Below are positions 46,142-53,907 of a DNA stretch of 64,000 bases, in pieces. Each line of letters starts with the position of its first letter. Position 1 is the stretch's first letter. The translations under genes were made by a program, and so were the position numbers. The DNA lies in NCBI RefSeq assembly GCF_029105185.1, contig NZ_JAFMZK010000010.1, forward strand, positions 118,197-182,196, read 5' to 3'. The notes under the pieces were generated by a model. That model saw only the letters and a program-made list of their open reading frames with translations, made no database searches and was not told the origin of the DNA. The stretch comes from Aliiroseovarius sp. Z3. Lineage in GTDB: Bacteria > Pseudomonadota > Alphaproteobacteria > Rhodobacterales > Rhodobacteraceae.

Positions 46142-47323
46142 CTATTCGGTATCCTGCGGCACCAATTCGGCCCAGAACTGAAAGATCGCCTCGGCGTTCA
46201 GGGCCGACATCCAGCCGTGGTTCTCAAAATCCAGCCGTTCGCTGTTGGTGGTCAACTGGCTCATGAAGAGCCGCTTGTCGGCATCACGCTGGGTGGGGCT
46301 TCTTGCTTGCACAAGCTCCTGAACCCGCTTCAACTTGGCCGCACGGGCTTTGATGGCCGGATCCCCTGCCCTATCGGATTTGGGCGTGTCCGGCGGCACA
46401 TAATCCTCACTGATCGCCCGGCTCAGATATTTTGCCGGGCTGCGCACCTCGGGCTGGCCCGCGACATAGTCGATCTTGCCCGCCACATAATCCTCGCCAT
46501 GTTCGGAAATCCACTGCCGCGCCAACCGGTCACTGACGCCCAGCTCCATCAGCCGCGCATAGGTGCGCGTGGTCCGCGTGCCTTCTCCGTCATCAATATT
46601 CATGATCGCCAGCTGCGGATTGCGCCGGATCAGAAACCGGATATCCGACACCGCGCGCCCCATCTTCCGGGTTTCGGGCGTGACGATGATATCCGATACC
46701 TTGTTCACCTCGGCCACCGCCGGTTTAATCACCTTGGCATTCAGATGCTTGTAGCTTTGGTAATACTCCGACCCGTCCACCCCCATCAGGCGGCGGAAAA
46801 TATCCAGGGACCACCATCCCGTCGATCCGGTTTTCACGAACCGAAAGCAGTTTTCATACAAGGCCAGCGCGTGCCCGCCGGTAAACTGCCGCTGGATGTT
46901 CAGGTTGATCAGGGCAAAAACCTTCGGGTCATGCAGCTTTTCCGCCAGCGCGGGGGAATAGGCGTATTCACACACACCCCCCCTCAGCTTGGCATAGGAC
47001 AGAAGCGCCGACACCCCCCATTCCTGCCGCCCCGCCTCGTCCAGCATGTCCCATTCGGCAACCGTCTCGGCCAGCCCGCGCAACGCGGATTTCAGCGTGT
47101 CGATATCGTTCGAGTTATAACCGATCATCAGGCACAGTGCCTGCGCATCAATCCGATGGCTGCTTTGGCTGGTCAGCGTGTCATAGGCGTTCAGCAAAAG
47201 CACATTGGACAGTTTCCGCTGTAACAGAGACAATTTTCCCGAAACATGGATCGCCGCCACGTTCTTTTTCACGCTCTCGCGTTTCAACGCCCCTGTCAGA
47301 CGCGCCTTATCCGAACTGTCCAT
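46142..47323 (-). CDS. Rep_3-family plasmid replication initiator
   Basis: 393 residues from ATG 47323, preceded by AAGGGA. It resembles initiator Rep proteins with two winged-helix domains: the first opens KKNVAAIHVSGKLSLLQRKL and the second contains the region around YKHLNAKVIKPAVAEVNK and VSDIRFLIRR. Such proteins bind iterons and open the origin of theta-replicating plasmids. It is divergent from parA across a 490-bp, repeat-bearing, partly AT-rich region, which is the expected origin. In Rhodobacterales this RepB-type initiator with parAB drives extrachromosomal elements and chromids. Confidence 0.86.
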   Translation of the reverse strand: MDSSDKARLTGALKRESVKKNVAAIHVSGKLSLLQRKLSNVLLLNAYDTLTSQSSHRIDAQALCLMIGYNSNDIDTLKSALRGLAETVAEWDMLDEAGRQEWGVSALLSYAKLRGGVCEYAYSPALAEKLHDPKVFALINLNIQRQFTGGHALALYENCFRFVKTGSTGWWSLDIFRRLMGVDGSEYYQSYKHLNAKVIKPAVAEVNKVSDIIVTPETRKMGRAVSDIRFLIRRNPQLAIMNIDDGEGTRTTRTYARLMELGVSDRLARQWISEHGEDYVAGKIDYVAGQPEVRSPAKYLSRAISEDYVPPDTPKSDRAGDPAIKARAAKLKRVQELVQARSPTQRDADKRLFMSQLTTNSERLDFENHGWMSALNAEAIFQFWAELVPQDTE

Positions 47324-47661
47324 CTGCTCGTCCCTTATTGGGTTTTTCCTGTTATGCCACAAACGGCACCTTCCCTCAATGCGAACTTGGGTGCCTATAT
47401 GCAGGATCGCCGATCCCGTATACGGGTCCCTTTGTGATGAAAGGAACCAGTTTGCGGGATGGAGATCGGCACCCTAAGGCTGTTTAGAAGGCGAAATTGC
47501 GTGGATTGGCCCCAAACCGAGTCCGGGGCCCGCTCTTCCTGTTGATCGGAGTCCTTGCACCTGCGAATCGGCACTCGCCGTCCCGTAACTGGGTGCCCAA
47601 ACCCCTGTATTCAGGCACCTAAACCTTGCTATCGCACTGTTACTAAAGAAATTTTTAACCC

Positions 47662-47690
47662 TAAAGATTCTAAAACCCATAAAGATTCTA
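47662..47690. repeat. 11-bp direct repeat in AT-rich origin segment
   Basis: TAAAGATTCTA occurs twice, 18 bp apart start to start, inside the most AT-rich stretch of the rep-parA intergenic region. Direct repeats of this kind are common in origin unwinding elements. Confidence 0.6.
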
Positions 47691-47717
47691 CAAATATGTT
47701 GGCGTCTTTTCACGGAA

Positions 47718-47732
47718 GTTTCGCAGCGAAAC
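47718..47732. repeat. parS-like palindrome, copy 1
   Basis: GTTTCGCAGCGAAAC, a perfect 7+1+7 inverted repeat, 81 bp upstream of the parA start. With copy 3 it shares the longer string AGTTTCGCAGCGAAACCTC. Confidence 0.8.
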
Positions 47733-47813
47733 CTCAAAAACGTTCCCATCCCAATCGCAATGTGCGATATTTGCGGCAACAACGTATAAAACCGCGTATA
47801 TAGCAGAGAGCAG

Positions 47814-49199
47814 ATGGCACAGCCCCCAAAGACCCCTCCCCCGCCCTATTTCAACATCGACCCTGAAACAGCTTCGAAGAAGTTGACCGATCCTATCAGC
47901 ACCGCGCGATTCGCCAAAGCTGCGGCCTTCGCCACGAAGGGTCGCGACGATCTGGCCAAGCGCGGATATGCACCCGATGGCCGCAAACGCCTGCGCCGGT
48001 TTTCAACGTGGGAGATCTGCCGCTACCTGATCCCCGTCGCGCCCGCCCATTTCCGCCGCGTTCTGAAACAGAACCCCGATCTGCCCCAGGGCGAAGGCGA
48101 TGGCGGGGCCAAATGGTTCAGCCTTGAAGACGTGCTGAAGCTGCGCGATTTCTTTGCCGCCGAAGGGGTCTCGACCCGCGAATACCGCCCGTGGCGACCT
48201 GAAGGGATCGACGCTAAGGTGATCGCTGTCGCCAACTTCAAAGGTGGGGTCGGCAAGACCTCGACCGCCGCGCATCTGGCGATGTCGGCCGCGCTTGACG
48301 GCTATCGCGTGCTGGTGGTGGATCTGGACAGCCAGGGTTCCATGACCTCGATCATGGGCGGGCAGGTTGACGACGAATGGCAAACCGCCTTCCCGCTGAT
48401 GGCCAAGCATTATGCCCAGCATGTCGAAGCGGAAAACAAGGTCCGCGTGGCCGCAGGCCAGCCCCCCCTGCCCCTTGATGAAACGCTGACCGAGGCCTTG
48501 GGTTTCGCTGCGAAACAGGTGATCCAGAAAACCCACTGGCCGAATATCGACCTGATCGGCGCGCAACTGAACCTCTATTGGGCCGAGTTCCAGGTGCCGG
48601 TCTGGCGGATGCAGCAGCGGTCCTGGCCGCTCTGGGATGCGCTGTCGGGCTTCATGGAAAGCGAAGGATTGCTGAAGGAATATGATCTGGTCATCCTCGA
48701 CACCCCCCCTGCCCTTGGCTATCTGACCATCAACGCGCTTTCGGCGGCGGATATCCTTCTGATCCCGTTGGGCGCGTCCTTCCTTGAATTTGATTCCACG
48801 GGCCGGTTCTTCGATATGCTCTATTCGACCTTTGCGTCGATCGAAGACGGCGAAAACTCGATGCGGCGCACCCATGGTCTTCCTGAAATCCGCTTCGAAT
48901 GGGACGCGGTCCGCGCACTGATCACCCGTTTTGATGCGGGTCAGCAAACCGATCTGGCCAACGTGATCCAAGCCTATTTCGGGGACTTCATGACCACCTA
49001 CAGGCAGGAAATGACGGCCATGGTCGGACAGGCTGGCGAACAGGTAAACGGCATCTACGAAGCCGATTATCGCGAGTTCAACCGCGATACCTATGTCCGT
49101 GGGCGCGAGACGTTCGATCGCACATGGGCCGAGGTGAAAGAGATTATCTTGGGCTGCTGGTGGCGCGACCTTCAGATGGCCGACAAAGGAGATGAGTGA
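47814..49199 (+). CDS. parA: ParA-type partition ATPase
   Basis: 461 residues. An N-terminal DNA-binding extension (residues ~60-120, RRFSTWEICRYLIPVAPAHF, then WFSLEDVLKLRDFF) marks a type Ia ParA that can also repress its own operon. The deviant Walker A KGGVGKTS is at 143-150, with Walker A' VVDLDSQGSM and Walker B VILDTPPALG. It positions the replicon with ParB bound at parS. It is the first gene of a parAB pair with a 1-nt overlap. Two parS-like palindromes flank or lie within it (47718 and 48502). Confidence 0.94.
   Translation: MAQPPKTPPPPYFNIDPETASKKLTDPISTARFAKAAAFATKGRDDLAKRGYAPDGRKRLRRFSTWEICRYLIPVAPAHFRRVLKQNPDLPQGEGDGGAKWFSLEDVLKLRDFFAAEGVSTREYRPWRPEGIDAKVIAVANFKGGVGKTSTAAHLAMSAALDGYRVLVVDLDSQGSMTSIMGGQVDDEWQTAFPLMAKHYAQHVEAENKVRVAAGQPPLPLDETLTEALGFAAKQVIQKTHWPNIDLIGAQLNLYWAEFQVPVWRMQQRSWPLWDALSGFMESEGLLKEYDLVILDTPPALGYLTINALSAADILLIPLGASFLEFDSTGRFFDMLYSTFASIEDGENSMRRTHGLPEIRFEWDAVRALITRFDAGQQTDLANVIQAYFGDFMTTYRQEMTAMVGQAGEQVNGIYEADYREFNRDTYVRGRETFDRTWAEVKEIILGCWWRDLQMADKGDE
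48502..48516. repeat. parS-like palindrome, copy 2 (inside parA)
   Basis: GTTTCGCTGCGAAAC, identical to copy 1 when read on the other strand. It lies in parA with codon phase GGT TTC GCT GCG AAA C, encoding GFAAK. Confidence 0.75.
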
Positions 49200-50290
49200 T
49201 GGCGAAACGACGCAAACTTGAAGCCCCCAGTGCCGAAGACCTGAGCCGTATTGAAGAGGAGTTTCGCAGCGAAACCTCCCGCCGATCACCCATGGCGCCC
49301 ATCGCACAGGTTGCCGCCGACGCAGCCCAGCAAGCGCAGGTTCTGGATGCAGAGACGCGCAGCCAGACCGCACGCGACCGCGCAGATGCCGAAGCCCACC
49401 GCGCCGCGCAGGACAAAGGTCTGGTCATGGTCGAGGTGCCGTTAAGCCAGATTGACAGCACCGACATGGTGCGCGACCGGATCACCGTTGACGAGGCCGA
49501 GATGGACGAGCTGCGGGCTTCGATCCGTCAGAACGGACTGCGTCTGCCGGTCGAGCTTTATCATCTGATCGAACCGAACGGGGATCAGAAATACGGCATC
49601 ATTTCCGGGTATCGCCGCGTCCTTGCCATGCGCAGTTTGCTGTCCGCAACGGGTGAGCCGCGGTTTGAGACCATCAAAGCGCTGATCAAGCTGCCTGAAA
49701 CTCTACCAGCCGCCTTCGTTGCCATGGTCGAAGAAAACGAGGTGCGGGCGGATCTCAGCCATTTTGAACGGGGCCGCATCGCCGCCATATCCGCCCAAAG
49801 CGGTGTGTTCGACAGTGTGGAAGACGCCGTGGATCAGCTGTTTGCCTCGGCCTCCAAGGCCAAGCGGTCAAAGGTGCGGTCCTTCGCCATGGTGTTCGAG
49901 GCGTTGGGTGACATGTTGTCGTTTCCCGAAGCGCTGACCGAACGGCAAGGTTTGCGCCTTGCCAGCGCCTTGCGTGCCGGTGCGGAATCCGAGATCCGAA
50001 ATCTTTTGGCCGAAGGGCAGGGCGTTGATGCCGATGTTGAATGGGCACTGCTGGAAAGCGTGATCGAACAGCACGAGGGCAAGCCCCGTGACGCCAGCCG
50101 AGGCGGTCGTCCCAAAGCGCCGCCTATGCGCCGGGAAAGCGGTCCGGATGTCACGACATCAACCGGCTTTGTGTTGCGGCGCGAGCATGATGACCGTGGC
50201 TATATGATCCGGTTTGAGGGCCGCAAGATCGACGCCGAGATGGTGGATGCGATCATTCTTGAAGTGGAGCGGTGGTTGGAAAAGCCATAG
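49199..50290 (+). CDS. parB: ParB-type partition protein
   Basis: 363 residues from ATG 49199, with AAGGAGAT 6-13 nt upstream; it overlaps the parA stop by 1 nt. The N-terminal ParB/sulfiredoxin-like CTPase domain spans ~80-190 (EVPLSQIDSTDMVRDR; SGYRRVLAMRSLL in place of the GERR motif; ENEVRADLSHFERGRI). A helix-turn-helix region follows, then a C-terminal dimerisation tail (YMIRFEGRKIDAEMVDAIIL). It binds parS and loads on DNA. Its gene contains one parS-like palindrome and another lies 14 bp after its stop. Confidence 0.93.
   Translation: MAKRRKLEAPSAEDLSRIEEEFRSETSRRSPMAPIAQVAADAAQQAQVLDAETRSQTARDRADAEAHRAAQDKGLVMVEVPLSQIDSTDMVRDRITVDEAEMDELRASIRQNGLRLPVELYHLIEPNGDQKYGIISGYRRVLAMRSLLSATGEPRFETIKALIKLPETLPAAFVAMVEENEVRADLSHFERGRIAAISAQSGVFDSVEDAVDQLFASASKAKRSKVRSFAMVFEALGDMLSFPEALTERQGLRLASALRAGAESEIRNLLAEGQGVDADVEWALLESVIEQHEGKPRDASRGGRPKAPPMRRESGPDVTTSTGFVLRREHDDRGYMIRFEGRKIDAEMVDAIILEVERWLEKP
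49261..49275. repeat. parS-like palindrome, copy 3 (inside parB)
   Basis: GTTTCGCAGCGAAAC in parB, with codon phase GAG TTT CGC AGC GAA ACC, encoding EFRSET. This phase differs from that of copy 2, so the DNA and not the peptide is conserved. Confidence 0.78.
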
Positions 50291-50303
50291 GTTTCAGGCA
50301 GTG

Positions 50304-50318
50304 GTTTCGCTGCGAAAC
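50304..50318. repeat. parS-like palindrome, copy 4 (after parB)
   Basis: GTTTCGCTGCGAAAC, 13 bp after the parB stop and 20 bp before the end of the convergent recombinase gene. Confidence 0.8.
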
Positions 50319-50337
50319 CTATGGCGGGGCAGGGGGG

Positions 50338-51393
50338 CTATAACCCGGCAGCCTTGGTCAGGTTCACCCGGAACCTGTCCCTGCGGCGCTGGTAGCGGCG
50401 CGTCATTTCGGCTGACGCATGCCCAAGTTGTTTCTGCACATAGCGTTCGTCGACCTCTGCGCTGCTGGCCAGACCCGCGCGCAGGGAATGCCCCGAAAAC
50501 AGGGCAAGCCGCTCTTTCTCGGGCAAGTCAGCCCGAAGGCCGGCATCAAGTACGCAGCGCTTGATCAGGCGGGCAACATGTTTGTCGTTCAGCCGTGCCT
50601 CTAACGCGCGCTTTCCATCCCGCGATGTGCGCGTGAAGATCGGGCCAAAGTCGATTTTGGCGAAGTGCAACCATTGTTCCAGCGCATGCACCGGGCAGGT
50701 CTGGTCGGACGACCCGCGCCCGATTTCAACCTCACGCCACCCGGTTTTGGCGTTCAGCGTCAGCAGCACACCGTCATCGAGAATGTCGATCCATCCACCG
50801 CTGTCCGGCGTGTCATCCTTGTGGGCATCAAGGCTTACGATTTCGGAACGCCGCAGACCGCCCGCGTAACCCAACAGTAAGATGGACCTGTCACGAAGGC
50901 CCCGCAGATCGAAGCCCAACGTGGCGACCATCGCCAGAATATCCTCGGCCAGGATCGCTTCTTTCTGGGCCGGAGGCCGCGCATGCTTGCGCTTGATCCC
51001 GGCCAACACGGTGGCGATGTGCCGCTCCTTGCGGTCGAGCGCGAACCCGCGCTGTGCGTAGTTCCAGGCCAGCCCGGAGAGGCGGCGCTCAATGGTCGAG
51101 ACGGATAGGGCAGGGGAGGGGCCGGTCGGTGCGGCCAGGTCGGCGATATACAGCCCGATCATCTCGGGCGAGGGGGGTAGGGGATCCGTGCCTTTCAGCC
51201 GGCACCAGCGGGCAAAGTGCTTCCAGTCCGTTGCATAGGCCTTGTTGGTGTTCTCGGCGGTCGAGGCCTTGGCATAGTCGCGGGCCGTGTCGACAAGCCG
51301 ATCAAGCGTACCTGACCCAGCAACCGAGGAGGGAAGCGTCAGAGCCTTATCTGAAGCTGGTTCAGTGCTGGAACTCTTGTGGTTTTTCGACAT
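50338..51393 (-). CDS. Tyrosine recombinase (phage-integrase family)
   Basis: 351 residues from ATG 51393; a longer upstream frame is not family-like. The N-terminal SAM-like domain (ENTNKAYATDWKHFARWC) is followed by the catalytic domain with Arg in GGLRRSEIVSLD, HSLRAGLAS (HxxR), QLGHAS and the nucleophile Tyr in MTRRYQRRRD. It is placed convergent to parB. On Rhodobacterales replicons such a recombinase beside parAB may resolve multimers; it may also reflect past integration. No direct repeats acting as attachment sites were recognised. Confidence 0.88.
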   Translation of the reverse strand: MSKNHKSSSTEPASDKALTLPSSVAGSGTLDRLVDTARDYAKASTAENTNKAYATDWKHFARWCRLKGTDPLPPSPEMIGLYIADLAAPTGPSPALSVSTIERRLSGLAWNYAQRGFALDRKERHIATVLAGIKRKHARPPAQKEAILAEDILAMVATLGFDLRGLRDRSILLLGYAGGLRRSEIVSLDAHKDDTPDSGGWIDILDDGVLLTLNAKTGWREVEIGRGSSDQTCPVHALEQWLHFAKIDFGPIFTRTSRDGKRALEARLNDKHVARLIKRCVLDAGLRADLPEKERLALFSGHSLRAGLASSAEVDERYVQKQLGHASAEMTRRYQRRRDRFRVNLTKAAGL

Positions 51394-51654
51394 ATTCCGA
51401 TGATAGCCAGATGTGACCGATAAGGCAAGATTATTGGACCTAGCCACGTTCTGCAGCATGCGGCGCTTACTGCCATTGAATTGGATAAAAAGCGCCGTGG
51501 GAGATGTGAGTTGAGGCGCGACATAGCAACCAGCCAGCATCTCGGACGACCTGACAACCCTATCGCAATTGCCATCATGGGTCACCTGTCCTACGCACAG
51601 AAACCCTTGAAACTGTGGCCTTTAGGTCAGGCGCGGCGTCAGCCATCTGTATCT
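51394..51654. other. Intergenic region, nothing recognised
   Basis: 261 bp between the recombinase start and the first transporter remnant. No gene, hairpin or convincing repeat was seen. It presumably holds the recombinase promoter. Confidence 0.4.
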
Positions 51655-51889
51655 TGTGTTTCGCCAGAACGACTTGAAACACGTTCAGCGTGCCCACCAG
51701 GCCAGATCCGACGGTGAACGTGCCGATCGAGACGCAGCCGCCGAGTCAGGCGAACAGATAGGACCACGGGTCCATGATCCGGGTTTCCTACGGCGCCAGC
51801 GATTCCTCTCCGATGGCCTTCTCTTCCAGGATTGGGGGCATATGCTTTCCTGCGGTCTCGTCGACCTCATAATGTTTTGTTTCAGACAT
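51655..51889 (-). pseudogene. NCS1-family nucleobase/hydantoin transporter, 5' remnant
   Basis: From ATG 51889 the minus strand reads MSETKHYEVDETAGKHMPPI, then LEEKAIGEESLAP, a stop at codon 34 (51790-51788), ETRIMDPWSYLFA, a stop at codon 48 (51748-51746) where Trp is expected, then LGGCVSIGTFTVGSGLVGTL and NVFQVV. This matches the start of NCS1 purine/cytosine/hydantoin permeases (DxWSYxFxWLGGCVSIGTF). After about 75 codons the similarity ends, so the 3' part is deleted. It follows the racemase remnant on the same strand, as in a hydantoin or allantoin uptake operon. Confidence 0.7.
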
Positions 51890-51910
51890 TATTCTCTCCG
51901 AAATCGAATT

Positions 51911-52342
51911 CTATTTGATGTTTGGAGCGGCATAGGCGCCGATCTTGCTGGTTTTCAGTCCGGCGCCGACGAGTGCCTCAACGATGCCAAGTACCGGGCC
52001 AGACGCGACCTCTCTGCAGGCGCCAATACCAGGATCGTCAAAGCAAGCGACGACAAAACCGTCCGAACCCGACGCTTCGCTCGCGCGAACATGCCTTACC
52101 AAGGACGGAACGGACATCGCCTCATCGAAATGACCCTCGTTGCTGGCTGGCGACCCCTCGCCGGTAAGCGCTTCTATTGTTACCCCATCCGATCCGCCCG
52201 ATCCCTGGTCCGCGGCCCTGACTTGATGGAAGCGGCCCGCAAGCTGCAGTGCTCCGTCCAGATTGGCGGGCGCGATTGCTGCCCGCAAGGCCGTCTCGAC
52301 TTCCATCACAGTACGGTTTGGCGGCGTTGGCGCGTTTAACAT
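51911..52342 (-). pseudogene. Hydantoin/Asp-Glu racemase-family remnant
   Basis: A 143-codon open frame that matches the middle of hydantoin racemases: ASNEGHFDEAMSVPSLVRHV and ASGSDGFVVACFDDPGIGAC, then REVASGPVLGIVEALVGAG. The N-terminal beta-strand with the INPNT motif is lost or scrambled, and the last ~90 residues are missing (a full enzyme has about 240). The catalytic cysteine region (ACFDDPG) survives. It overlaps the 5' end of an IclR remnant on the other strand, which suggests that a deletion joined the two. Confidence 0.7.
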
Positions 52343-52867
52343 TCTCTCTACACCGACAGAGAGAGGTTACCTCTATGAACCGCGGGCGCGTTCTGGTTAC
52401 TATCCGACGCCGCGCTGGTCTCTGATGGCCATGGCCTTCGCGGATGGCGAACCGATTCCCGAGTGTCTGATTCAGGTCATGGCTGACCTGGCCGAAGAAA
52501 CGGGCGAGACGGTTTGCATCTCGGCGCCAAGTGGGCTTTCCGCCGTTTTCTGGACGGGCGTTGTTGTCATTGTATTCTGAACACGACCTTGAAATCGTCC
52601 TTCGCAAGATCAGTTTCAAACGGTTTGGAGAAGGAACCCCGGTCAGCACCGAAGAGGTGCTGTCGCAACTTGAGGCAGGGCGCCGGCGCGGTCCCCGTGA
52701 TTGATGGTCAGCGTGTCTTTGCAATAACAATAGCTGGCCCGCTTCTCCGAGTTTCGGACAAGTCCGATCGGCACGCGATGTTGTTGCACAAGGCGATTGC
52801 GCGCTTTTTTGGCGAAGGGTACAGCGCAAAAACACTCAAAAACTTCGACGTCCCGGCGCTGAGCTAA
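52335..52867 (+). pseudogene. IclR-family regulator remnant with deletions and frameshifts
   Basis: Three pieces in different frames match one IclR protein. 52335-52550 gives ILSTPTERGYLYEP, GYYPTPRWSLMAMAFADG and LIQVMADLAEETGETVCISA. 52575-52700 gives DLEIVLRKISFKRFGEGTPV, then STEEVLSQLEAGRRRG. 52690-52867 gives AVPVIDGQRVFAITIAGPL, then LRVSDKSDRHAMLLHKAIAR and FFGEGYS. The helix-turn-helix and parts of the effector domain are missing. It is divergent from the racemase remnant, like a regulator of that lost operon. Confidence 0.72.
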
Positions 52868-52991
52868 CAACAGAAATTCTTAAATTTTTGGACCTGATGT
52901 CAGCACGTACCGGACAGATCTAGGGGGTTGAGCAACAGAGGATGCGGCTGACAAGTTGCGATACACGCTTACTCGCTGCTTTGCAAAGTAG

Positions 52992-53018
52992 CTTGCAGAA
53001 TTTTACGAATCATGCAAG
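52992..53018. promoter_or_regulatory. Possible RpiR operator upstream of the RpiR gene
   Basis: CTTGCA-N15-TGCAAG, with further TGCA words on both sides (near 52983, 53026 and 53043), lies 29 bp before the RpiR-family start. The arms are 6 bp, so this is a candidate only. Confidence 0.35.
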
Positions 53019-53046
53019 ATAACGTGCATCACAGCGCGGAGTTTGC

Positions 53047-53883
53047 ATGTCTCTCATCGAAAAAATCTCTGATCAGGCACCGTCATTGACTCCGAGCGAG
53101 CGGCGGCTTGTCGAGACTGTCATAGAACGCCCGACGGCTGCGGCGCTTGGGACCGCAGGCGAACTTGCAAAATCCGTCGGTGTGCATGAAGCGACGGCGT
53201 CACGTCTGGCCAAGAAGCTGGGCTATGACAGCTATGCCGCTTTTCGTGATGCGCTGCGCGAGGAATTCATTGCCACGCGGGAAACCGCAACCCGGTTCGA
53301 GAAAACCATCGAGGAAAACACGCCGGACACGATTCTGGGCAAGCTGGCGCAGGATGAGGCGCAGGCGCTTGGGCGTATCGAGGAATTCATCAGCGCTGAA
53401 CAGATCTCGGAGATTGCCGAACTGCTTATGGGGGCAGGGCGCATCTTTATCTACGGCTATGGCAATGCCGAGGTTCTGGCGCTGATGATGGTCAAGCGCT
53501 TTCGGCGTTTCGGCAAGGACGTCCAGCAGCTTGACACCACCCCGCGCGGCCTTGCCGAACAGATGCTCGGGCTTGGTGGGGGTGACATCGTTCTGAGCTT
53601 TGCATTTCGTCGTCCGCCACGGGGCTATGCCGCGCTTGTTGAGACGGCACGGGAAGCGGGTGCCAGAACGATCATGATCTCGGGAAATTCCGGCGCCTTT
53701 CTGTCGCCGCGGCCTGATCACCTGCTTGCCGCACCACGCTCTGGCGATCCGGACGCTTTCCAGACCCTGACCGTGCCGATGACTGTTTGCAACGCCATCG
53801 TCATCGCCGCCGGACTGACGGCGAAAGAGGAATCATTGAAGAAGCTCGATCGCCTTGGACAGCTGATCGAGCGCTTCGAATAA
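53047..53883 (+). CDS. RpiR/MurR-family regulator with SIS domain
   Basis: 278 residues. The N-terminal RpiR helix-turn-helix is at about 1-75 (LTPSERRLVETVIERPTAAA; LAKSVGVHEATASRLAKKLG), and the SIS sugar-phosphate-binding domain is at about 120-250 (GRIFIYGYGNAEVLALMM; MISGNSGAFLS). SIS-domain regulators usually respond to phosphosugars. It starts an apparent operon: a substrate-binding protein gene follows 24 bp later on the same strand, then permease, ATPase, phosphatase and antiporter. Control of that operon is likely. Confidence 0.88.
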   Translation: MSLIEKISDQAPSLTPSERRLVETVIERPTAAALGTAGELAKSVGVHEATASRLAKKLGYDSYAAFRDALREEFIATRETATRFEKTIEENTPDTILGKLAQDEAQALGRIEEFISAEQISEIAELLMGAGRIFIYGYGNAEVLALMMVKRFRRFGKDVQQLDTTPRGLAEQMLGLGGGDIVLSFAFRRPPRGYAALVETAREAGARTIMISGNSGAFLSPRPDHLLAAPRSGDPDAFQTLTVPMTVCNAIVIAAGLTAKEESLKKLDRLGQLIERFE

Positions 53884-53907
53884 CTGAGGACCCTAAGGGA
53901 GGATCAC

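Larger units (their letters stand above)
47324..47813. other. Probable replication origin region (GGTGCC repeats, AT-rich element)
   Basis: 490 bp without a gene, between rep and parA. The GC-rich left part has about seven copies of a GGTGC(C) word in both orientations (near 47363, 47390, 47468, 47555, 47570, 47592 and 47614), possible degenerate iterons, and a perfect palindrome CCCGTATACGGG (47415-47426). An AT-rich tract follows (47638-47710), with the direct repeat TAAAGATTCTA at 47662-47672 and 47680-47690, a candidate DNA-unwinding element. A parS-like palindrome lies at 47718-47732. Confidence 0.6.

Noticed and set aside
51394..51654. Attachment site for the tyrosine recombinase
   Set aside because: No direct repeat pair, tRNA end or dif-like 28-bp sequence could be found by eye near the recombinase.
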